From JBELMB01 sp042088665 (lineage in GTDB: Bacteria; Pseudomonadota; Alphaproteobacteria; Rhodobacterales; Rhodobacteraceae), in assembly GCA_042088665.1 (NCBI GenBank), contig JBELMB010000101.1, forward strand, positions 1-18,486: a DNA stretch of 18,486 nucleotides, read 5' to 3'. Made by a program: the position numbers and the translations under genes. The notes beneath the pieces are model-generated. The model worked only from the letters and a program-made list of their open reading frames with translations, was not told the origin of the DNA and searched no databases. Below, in pieces: positions 13,699 through 18,486 of this stretch. How positions within the stretch are numbered: position 1 is the stretch's first letter; every line of letters begins with the position of its first letter.

Positions 13699-14091
13699 TC
13701 ACACCATCGGAATTCCATTCTCGGCACAGGCCAGCGCCACCACTTCGGCGTCGATGGTCTTGAGCCCGCGGGGCAGCGCAGCCGAGATGGTGTAAACCGC
13801 ATCTCCGCGCCACACGCCACCCTCCTCATTGACGGTCGTGCGCAAATGCCGCGCGAAACCATAACCCCGGATCAGCGCGTATTGCGCGGCGGCGCATTCG
13901 GCGTAGTGATCCACATCCGCCGTGCCGCGCGCGCCGCGCATCTGCACGTGAAAATTCACAAGATCCCCTTCGAGAAGGCGTGTATCCACACCTTCATACA
14001 CCGGGGTGAAAGGCGCGTCCGCGACCTGTGGCGCCGTGCATCCCGCCAGGGAGGCCGCCGCAGTCAGGGTTATCACCGCGCCCATGCGCAC
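13699..14091 (-). CDS. Small lipoprotein between nuoG and nuoH
   Basis: This product of up to 130 aa has a lipoprotein signal: a hydrophobic stretch ending in SLAGC, with C18 the lipidated residue. It is therefore predicted to be anchored on the periplasmic side of a membrane. The mature domain of about 112 residues has C66 and C122, a possible disulfide, and contains VYEGVDTRLLEGDLVNFHV. No family is recognised. The start is uncertain: GTG 14091 directly follows the nuoG stop and supplies a positive residue (R2) to the signal, while ATG 14085 shortens it by two. The nuoH ribosome-binding site overlaps its stop codon, so it is a genuine operon member. Confidence 0.8.
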   Translation of the reverse strand: MRMGAVITLTAAASLAGCTAPQVADAPFTPVYEGVDTRLLEGDLVNFHVQMRGARGTADVDHYAECAAAQYALIRGYGFARHLRTTVNEEGGVWRGDAVYTISAALPRGLKTIDAEVVALACAENGIPMV

Positions 14092-16110
14092 TTATTCCGC
14101 CGCGAGAGGTGCTGCGGCGCGGGATTTCGCCCCCTTGGACAGCTCAGCCATGAGCTGCGAGGCCCGCGCAATCGGGTTGGTCAGGTAAAAGTCCCGGACA
14201 GCATATTGGAAATCCGCATCCCCAAGCGGGCCTGGGTCTGGCATTTGCCATGTGTTTTCCGGCACTTCGTCGATCTTTGCGAGATGCGGCACATCCCTGA
14301 CCAGCGCCTGTCGCAGCCCGGCGAGGGTGTTCCACGGCAGGGTTGTGCCCAACTCACCAGAGAGCGCGCGCAGGATCGCCCAGTTTTCCTTTGCCTCGCC
14401 GGGGGCAAACCCGGCGCGCAAGGCCAGTTGCGGACGGCCTTCGGTGTTGACGAAAAGCCCCTGCTCCTCGGTATAGGCCGCACCCGGCAGGATCACGTCG
14501 GCGCGATGCGCGCCCCGGTCGCCATGGCTGCCCTGATAGATGACAAAGGCGTCCTCGCCGATCTCGATCTCATCCGCTCCGAGGTTGTAGATCACGTCCG
14601 CCGCGCCGACGGCGCCCATGCCGTCGTCATTCACCGCACCGACATCCATCGCCCCTACACGGCCCGCAGCGGTGTGCAGGACAAGCAGCCCGGAGTCCGT
14701 GGCCTCGGCCATCGCCATCGCAGCGGCCAGAACCGCGGCGCCGTCGTCCCGGGCAAGCGCAGCCTGCCCCACGATGATCACGCTGGGTTTCTTGCGGGTT
14801 TCGGTGTGATCCAGTGCCAGCAACGCGTCAAAGGCCGCAGGCCCGGTTCCGAGATGGTTGTAGGAGTATGTCAGATCCACATGCGGGCCCAACACACCCA
14901 CGTGACCCCCATTGGCCCAGGCCTTGCGGATCCTCGCGTTCAGCACAGGGGCTTCCTTACTCGGATCGCAGCCGACCAGCATGACGATCTCGGCGCTGTC
15001 GATATCCTCGACCGACGCCGTGCCCACATAGCCCGACCGGTTGGCAGCGGGCAGCTTGGCCCCATCCGTCCGGCATTCGACAACACCGCCCTGCCCCTCG
15101 ATCAGCGCCTTGAGACTGTAGGCAGCCTCGACCGGGGCCAGATCGCCGACCAGCCCTGCCAGTTTCGACGCGCCCTTGATCGCCTCGGCCGCCTTGGCCA
15201 GCGCCTCACCCCAGGTCGCAGGGCGCAGTTTGCCGTCCTCGCGCACATATGGGCGGTCCAGCCGCTGGCGGCGCAGCCCGTCCCAGACAAAACGTGTCTT
15301 GTCGGAAATCCATTCCTCGTTCACGCCGTCATGGTTGCGAGGCAGGATCCGCATCACTTCGCGGCCCTTCGTGTCGACCCGGATGTTGGAGCCAAGCGCG
15401 TCCATCACATCGATGGTCTCTGTCTTGGTCAATTCCCATGGGCGCGCGGTAAAGGCGTAGGGTTTCGACACCAGCGCACCAACCGGGCAGAGGTCAATGA
15501 TATTGCCCTGCAGGTTCGAGTTCAGCGTCTCGCCAAGGTAAGACGTGATCTCTGAATCCTCGCCGCGCCCGGTCTGGCCCATCTGGGTGATGCCCGCCAC
15601 TTCGGTCGTGAAGCGCACGCAGCGCGTGCAGGAAATGCAGCGCGTCATATGGGTTTCGACCAGCGGACCAAGGTCCAGATCGTCTACCGCGCGCTTTGCC
15701 TCGCGAAAGCGGGAGAAATCCACGCCGTAAGCCATGGCCTGATCCTGAAGGTCACATTCCCCGCCCTGGTCACAGATCGGGCAATCGAGCGGATGGTTGA
15801 TGAGCAGGAACTCCATCACCCCCTCGCGGGCCTTCTTCACCATGGGTGAGTTTGTCTTGACCTCCGGCAGTTCGCCGTTGCGGCCGCCGCGGACATCGCG
15901 CACCTGCATCGCGCAGGAGGCCGCCGGTTTGGGCGGTCCGCCCACCACTTCGACAAGACACATCCGGCAGTTGCCGGCGATCGAGAGGCGCTCGTGGTAA
16001 CAAAAGCGCGGCACCTCGATCCCGGCCTCTTCGCAGGCCTGGATCAGGGTCAACGCCCCGTCCACCTCAATCTCTTGTCCATCAATGATAATCTTGCGCA
16101 AGTCGGACAT
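14092..16110 (-). CDS. nuoG: NADH-quinone oxidoreductase subunit G
   Basis: This 672-aa peripheral-arm subunit relays electrons from NuoF/E through several Fe-S clusters. The N-terminal [2Fe-2S] domain has C37, C48, C51 and C66. H106 with C110, C113 and C119 ligates N5. CISCTRC (158-164) with C208 ligates N4. The remaining C-terminal region is the degenerate molybdopterin-oxidoreductase fold. The additional CxxCxxxC N7 motif of E. coli NuoG is absent, as in Paracoccus and mitochondria. ATG 16110 (MSDLRKIIIDG) is chosen because GGAGAGG lies seven bases upstream; an in-frame extension to 16152 adds unlike sequence. It is the first gene after a terminator and a 235-nt leader, so it may have its own promoter. 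Confidence 0.96.
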   Translation of the reverse strand: MSDLRKIIIDGQEIEVDGALTLIQACEEAGIEVPRFCYHERLSIAGNCRMCLVEVVGGPPKPAASCAMQVRDVRGGRNGELPEVKTNSPMVKKAREGVMEFLLINHPLDCPICDQGGECDLQDQAMAYGVDFSRFREAKRAVDDLDLGPLVETHMTRCISCTRCVRFTTEVAGITQMGQTGRGEDSEITSYLGETLNSNLQGNIIDLCPVGALVSKPYAFTARPWELTKTETIDVMDALGSNIRVDTKGREVMRILPRNHDGVNEEWISDKTRFVWDGLRRQRLDRPYVREDGKLRPATWGEALAKAAEAIKGASKLAGLVGDLAPVEAAYSLKALIEGQGGVVECRTDGAKLPAANRSGYVGTASVEDIDSAEIVMLVGCDPSKEAPVLNARIRKAWANGGHVGVLGPHVDLTYSYNHLGTGPAAFDALLALDHTETRKKPSVIIVGQAALARDDGAAVLAAAMAMAEATDSGLLVLHTAAGRVGAMDVGAVNDDGMGAVGAADVIYNLGADEIEIGEDAFVIYQGSHGDRGAHRADVILPGAAYTEEQGLFVNTEGRPQLALRAGFAPGEAKENWAILRALSGELGTTLPWNTLAGLRQALVRDVPHLAKIDEVPENTWQMPDPGPLGDADFQYAVRDFYLTNPIARASQLMAELSKGAKSRAAAPLAAE

Positions 16111-16142
16111 GCCCGGGCCTCTCCAGATTGCAAAGGGGCAGC

Positions 16143-16162
16143 GCCTTGACACATGCCAAGGC
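16143..16162 (-). other. Hairpin in the nuoG 5' leader
   Basis: GCCTTG (16143-16148) and CAAGGC (16157-16162) form a six-pair stem with an eight-base loop, about 32 bases upstream of the nuoG ATG and clear of the ribosome-binding site. It may be part of a leader structure, but the stem is short. Confidence 0.35.
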
Positions 16163-16260
16163 CGCGCTCGATCGCGTTCTACATCGCCCGTTCTCGCGGC
16201 GCCAGATGCCTGCGGTCACAAAAACCGGGAAAAATCGACGCGGGCAGAGCGGGTCCGGTA

Positions 16261-16290
16261 GGGTTTTATTCATATGTGATCACAAATTGA
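16261..16290 (-). promoter_or_regulatory. AT-rich element with TGTGATCACA palindrome upstream of nuoG
   Basis: In a GC-rich background this short stretch is AT-rich. It contains the perfect 10-bp palindrome TGTGATCACA (16275-16284) followed on the minus strand by ATGAATAAAAC. It lies about 60 bases downstream of the terminator and 165 bases upstream of nuoG, where a promoter for nuoG-N would be expected. No convincing -35/-10 pair can be assigned; TTGTGA is the nearest -35-like hexamer. The palindrome might be an operator. It lacks the 6-bp spacer of a CRP site and does not match the FNR consensus. Confidence 0.35.
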
Positions 16291-16345
16291 CGGTCTTCTG
16301 CGGCGCCCTGCCGCAGGCGCGCCCTCTGCCACCCGCCAAGCCATG

Positions 16346-16375
16346 AAAAAAGCGCCTGCCAAATTGGCAGACGCT
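16346..16375 (-). terminator. Rho-independent terminator downstream of the DUF5333 gene
   Basis: On the minus strand AGCGTCTGCC pairs with GGCAGGCGCT (ten pairs, one G-T) around the loop AATTT. The last stem base runs into T residues (plus-strand A-run 16346-16351). It lies 40 nt after the stop of the DUF5333 gene and 235 nt before nuoG. This is the only textbook intrinsic terminator in the window, and it separates the upstream small genes from nuoG-N. Confidence 0.85.
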
Positions 16376-16414
16376 GTTCTGAAGACCCGAGTCGCGGGCG
16401 ATTCAGGGACGCGC

Positions 16415-16810
16415 TCAGCGCAGCAGTTTTCCGATCGACCCGCCTTGCCTGATCTGGGCGCGACCAAATTGACACAGTGCCTGCAAATCACCGCGCGGCA
16501 CCCCCTGCCCGGCAAGATAGCCCTCGGCCTTGGATCGCATCCGCGCCTTTTCCGACTTGGACGTGACATAGTCGTCAATCTCGTCATCCGTGTATCCCAA
16601 GGCGCGCGCCTTTGACTTGAGACCGTTGATCCGACTCACCGCACGGATCATCCGGGCGTTGATGCCGTCACAGCGCTTTCGGATCTCATCGGCGATGGCA
16701 ATCACCATCAGCCCGTTGTCAATCTCGGAGACGGAACTCAGCGGCGGTCTTGAGGCAGCGGGCGCGGCTGCGAGGCACAGGCTTACACAAACAATGGGAA
16801 TCAGGCGCAT
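16415..16810 (-). CDS. DUF5333-type exported protein
   Basis: This 131-aa protein starts at ATG 16810 with a strong AAGGAG site six bases upstream. Residues 1-20 (MRLIPIVCVSLCLAAAPAAS) form a signal peptide. The mature helical domain has C47 and C113, a likely disulfide, with YLAGQGVPRGDLQALC (98-113) and a conserved-looking GSIGKLLR end. The pattern matches, from memory, the uncharacterised DUF5333 proteins found near nuo genes in Rhodobacterales. The assignment rests on motif resemblance, not a search. It probably works in the periplasm and its function is unknown. A strong terminator follows, ending this transcription unit. Confidence 0.75.
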   Translation of the reverse strand: MRLIPIVCVSLCLAAAPAASRPPLSSVSEIDNGLMVIAIADEIRKRCDGINARMIRAVSRINGLKSKARALGYTDDEIDDYVTSKSEKARMRSKAEGYLAGQGVPRGDLQALCQFGRAQIRQGGSIGKLLR

Positions 16811-16882
16811 TCTGGTCTCCTTGCTCAGTCAGGTCTGGGCACAACAGGCGCGGGATCGCCATGATATGCAATAACCCGGCGC

Positions 16883-16923
16883 GTTCAGGCCCCGTTCAGG
16901 CCCGATTCAGGCCCGGCTCAGGC
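16883..16923 (-). repeat. Four degenerate 9-11 bp direct repeats
   Basis: In plus-strand reading the units are GTTCAGGCCCC, GTTCAGGCCC, GATTCAGGCCC and GGCTCAGGC, in direct succession; on the minus strand the core is GGGCCTGAA. They lie in the 167-nt gap between the lipoprotein stop and the DUF5333 start, about 70-115 bases upstream of that start. They may be binding sites for a regulator or a slippage-derived short repeat. Confidence 0.7.
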
Positions 16924-16939
16924 GCTGAAGGGGCAAGAT

Positions 16940-16968
16940 CCGGCGACCCCGCAGCGGGATTTCGCCGG
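16940..16968 (-). other. GC-rich stem-loop just downstream of the lipoprotein gene
   Basis: CCGGCGA (16940-16946) and TCGCCGG (16962-16968) pair perfectly. Inside them CCCG/CGGG can form an inner stem, giving a 29-nt structure that begins 9 nt after the lipoprotein stop codon. It lacks a T-run, so it is more likely a 3'-end stabiliser or weak terminator than a full intrinsic terminator. Confidence 0.5.
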
Positions 16969-16977
16969 GTTGGCGGA

Positions 16978-17337
16978 TCAGACGTCGCGGCACCGCCCCG
17001 ACAGCGACAAGGAGCCGGAGACAGCGCCGAAATCCTCGGGCGCGCGGTCCGGGCCGACGTCCCAATCGATGTCGGAGGTGCCGTAGGTCTCGATGCAATG
17101 CTTGGTCGCATAGTAGGCCGCCGCCTCGATCGCGCCTTTCACCGATTTCTCGGGGCTGCTCACGGTTGAGACAAACGCCTGCCGGTCGTCGCCATTGGTC
17201 CGCGCACTGCCGCGAAAATAGTGCCCGTCAAAGGTGTTCTGCGCCTGGCTGCGCCACCCGCCGCCACCGCCGATGCCCAGACGACCACAGCCCATGAGCG
17301 CCAGCAACAGGGTGACAAGCAGACCCGCCCGCACCAT
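16978..17337 (-). CDS. Small lipoprotein upstream of the DUF5333 gene
   Basis: This 119-aa product is read from ATG 17337. MVRAGLLVTLLLALMGC is a lipoprotein signal with lipidated C17. A Gly-rich linker (GIGGGGG) follows, then a compact domain with C81 and C116, probably disulfide-bonded. The frame remains open upstream to 17457, but that extension would bury the signal. The ribosome-binding site is weak (GGCGG). No family is recognised. It is followed by a GC-rich stem-loop and a repeat array before the DUF5333 gene. A role at the periplasmic face linked to complex I is only inferred from position. Confidence 0.75.
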   Translation of the reverse strand: MVRAGLLVTLLLALMGCGRLGIGGGGGWRSQAQNTFDGHYFRGSARTNGDDRQAFVSTVSSPEKSVKGAIEAAAYYATKHCIETYGTSDIDWDVGPDRAPEDFGAVSGSLSLSGRCRDV

Positions 17338-17654
17338 ATCCGCCGGTGTGATGCGGGGCCAATGCGCCACATCTGTCCGGGATCGTGTTGTCAGCGCTGG
17401 CCGCTGGTCAAACTGGTCACGGGACCCACCTGAGCGGGGAGAAAGAGGATGTGTCATGCTCGGCTCTCAACTTGCTTGGGTGGGATCATCGCCTGCCCCG
17501 CCACGTCTGCGCCCCCGCCGGATGTTCCCGGTCAAAAGCGGCGCCACTTTCGCCTTCTGTCTGGCGAAGGTCAAGCCGCGCGCGCGGGACGCGCCGGGAC
17601 GGGCAGTCTGCCGCTGATGGACGCCATCACCCGCTGGTCTTGCGGGTCGGCGCG
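17338..17654. other. 317-nt intergenic region, no convincing gene
   Basis: Open frames here are short, overlap neighbours and lack ribosome-binding sites or family character. A stem with one G-T pair (17547-17554 with 17563-17570, eight-base loop) is present without a T-run. On the minus strand TTGACC followed 17 bases later by GAAAGT is a weak promoter-like pair that could serve the lipoprotein gene. I see no repeat or mobile-element remnant. Confidence 0.55.
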
Positions 17655-18140
17655 CTAGGGGACCGGGGCGCCCTGCCCCCATGTGGCGCGCGCGTGGTCC
17701 CAGCCAAAGGCCGTGTCGCTGTCACCTTCTCTGGCCAGTTGTTCCAATCGCGCCGCGGCCTCCTGGATGGAGGGGCGATGCCCCGCGGGCACCCACCACA
17801 TGACAAGACGGTGCCCGCCCCATGCGCTTTGCGGTCCATACCACTCTGCCCGGCGGTCGTAGAACCGCTTGTGCAGCGTGCGAAAGACAAAATGCTCAAG
17901 ACTGGGAAGATCGCGCCAGACCGACAGGGTGCTGGCCGTTCGGGGATCGCCGCCCAGCGGACCGTTGGCATCCAGTTGGGCCGCTTCCATCTCGGCCTCG
18001 CCCAGATGCCAGATGTATCCCGGGGACCGCTCCGCGAGGGCAAAGACCCGGTCCAGATTGTCCCGGAAATCGGCGACACGCGGATCCTCCCAATCATATT
18101 GGAGCGTCCCGATGTTGAATTCCGCCAGTTGAAAGCTCAC
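17655..18140 (-). CDS. DUF3291 domain protein
   Basis: This 161-aa soluble protein begins MSFQLAEFNIGTLQYDWEDP, followed by FRDNLDRVFALAERSPGYIW (25-44) and a Trp-rich core (SVWRDLPSLEHFVF, LVMWWVPAGH). This pattern is typical of DUF3291, a family resembling the dimeric alpha/beta-barrel monooxygenase-like proteins. No activity is established, and there are no cofactor ligands I can point to with certainty. ATG 18140 overlaps the stop of the upstream membrane-protein gene as ATGA, with AAGGGA about eight bases before it. It is probably cytosolic. The end of its transcription unit is unclear; a gap of about 317 nt follows. Confidence 0.82.
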   Translation of the reverse strand: MSFQLAEFNIGTLQYDWEDPRVADFRDNLDRVFALAERSPGYIWHLGEAEMEAAQLDANGPLGGDPRTASTLSVWRDLPSLEHFVFRTLHKRFYDRRAEWYGPQSAWGGHRLVMWWVPAGHRPSIQEAAARLEQLAREGDSDTAFGWDHARATWGQGAPVP

Positions 18141-18367
18141 GCGCCCCGTCCCTTGGACAGGATACCGGTGAGCGGCGCCTCACCGCGCAGAGCCTTCAAC
18201 AGAAAGATCACAACCGCCGCCGTGCCCCCCACCATCAACAATGCGACGGTGAACCCCGCCCAGCTGGGACCGATTCCATAGCGCAGGGACAGATAAGCGA
18301 GGCTCGCCGGGCCATAGGTGCCCAAGGCCACGAGGACCGCCATAACGAGGCTCTTGATGCTGTTCAT
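18137..18367 (-). CDS. Small two-helix membrane protein
   Basis: This 76-aa protein starts at ATG 18367 with GGAG six bases upstream. It has two hydrophobic segments (about 6-27 and 35-58, AGFTVALLMVGGTAAVVIFL) and a short polar tail (LRGEAPLTGILSKGRGA). It overlaps the DUF3291 gene by 4 nt (ATGA), so the two are co-translated. No family is recognised. It may be an inner-membrane accessory protein, but nothing in the sequence gives a role. Confidence 0.7.
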   Translation of the reverse strand: MNSIKSLVMAVLVALGTYGPASLAYLSLRYGIGPSWAGFTVALLMVGGTAAVVIFLLKALRGEAPLTGILSKGRGA

Positions 18368-18486
18368 CGGGTGTCTCCGTGTCCGGGCCGGTTCGCGACA
18401 TATCTCGCAGCTGCCCGAGAGGTGCCCGCCCCGGGGGCGAAAAACAAGCCCCGCGCGCGTTTCAGGCGATCACCCTCGCGCGAGGC
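18368..18486. other. Right-edge sequence without a recognised gene
   Basis: These 119 bases precede the two-helix membrane-protein gene. They contain the 12-bp palindrome CCTCGCGCGAGG (18474-18485) and a GGGGC/GCCCC stem flanking an A-rich loop near 18434-18452. By synteny nuoF may end just beyond the edge, but nothing here proves it. Confidence 0.4.

Noticed and set aside
13669..15555. Plus-strand frame opposite nuoG/nuoH
   Set aside because: It runs across the lipoprotein and nuoG genes on the other strand. Composition is typical of an antisense artefact.
16082..16273. 63-codon minus-strand frame in the nuoG leader
   Set aside because: It ends inside nuoG in another frame, has no ribosome-binding site and gives an Arg/Cys-rich peptide without family features.
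16275..16284. TGTGATCACA as a CRP/FNR site
   Set aside because: CRP half-sites need a 6-bp spacer and FNR uses TTGAT-N4-ATCAA. The palindrome is kept only as a candidate operator of unknown factor.

Overview
The window reads as chromosomal DNA of a Rhodobacterales alphaproteobacterium (roseobacter/Paracoccus type). The evidence is high GC, a complex I (nuo) operon interrupted by small accessory genes as in Rhodobacter and Paracoccus, a NuoG without the extra N7 cluster cysteines, and the gene order nuoN-birA-coaX-rnj. The genus cannot be fixed from the sequence alone. The first 13 bases equal the 3' end of an Illumina adapter, so the left edge is most likely a contig end with untrimmed adapter.

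Layout. Bases 14-532 (+ strand) hold the tail of one PilZ-like gene and a complete PilZ gene. All other confident genes lie on the minus strand, so transcription runs from high to low coordinates. Read in that direction they are: a two-helix membrane protein and a DUF3291 protein (18367-17655); a gap of about 317 nt; a small lipoprotein and a DUF5333-type exported protein (17337-16415); a strong intrinsic terminator (16375-16346); then nuoG, a lipoprotein, nuoH, an acidic protein, nuoI, two carboxymuconolactone-decarboxylase-family (CMD) proteins, nuoJ, a 60-aa membrane protein, a Cys-containing exported protein, nuoK, a possible 34-codon ORF, nuoL, nuoM, nuoN, birA, coaX and rnj (16110-525). 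Most junctions have 4-nt stop/start overlaps or gaps of a few nt. rnj ends tail-to-tail with, and overlapping, the PilZ gene.

How the genes work together. NuoG and NuoI carry Fe-S clusters of the peripheral arm of NADH:quinone oxidoreductase. NuoH, J, K, L, M and N form the proton-pumping membrane arm. The nuoA-F genes are absent from the window and probably lie beyond the right edge. BirA (biotin attachment), CoaX (pantothenate phosphorylation, first step to CoA) and RNase J (RNA turnover) form a housekeeping tail downstream of nuoN.

Most worth following up: the terminator and probable promoter region that separate nuoG-N from the upstream genes; two cysteine-free CMD-family proteins translationally coupled between nuoI and nuoJ; four unrelated small exported proteins in the cluster whose predicted mature domains hold two or four cysteines; a His/Asp-rich insertion in NuoL; and a possible 34-aa ORF whose stop codon overlaps the nuoL start. 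No IS elements, tRNA or rRNA genes, or CRISPR arrays were seen.
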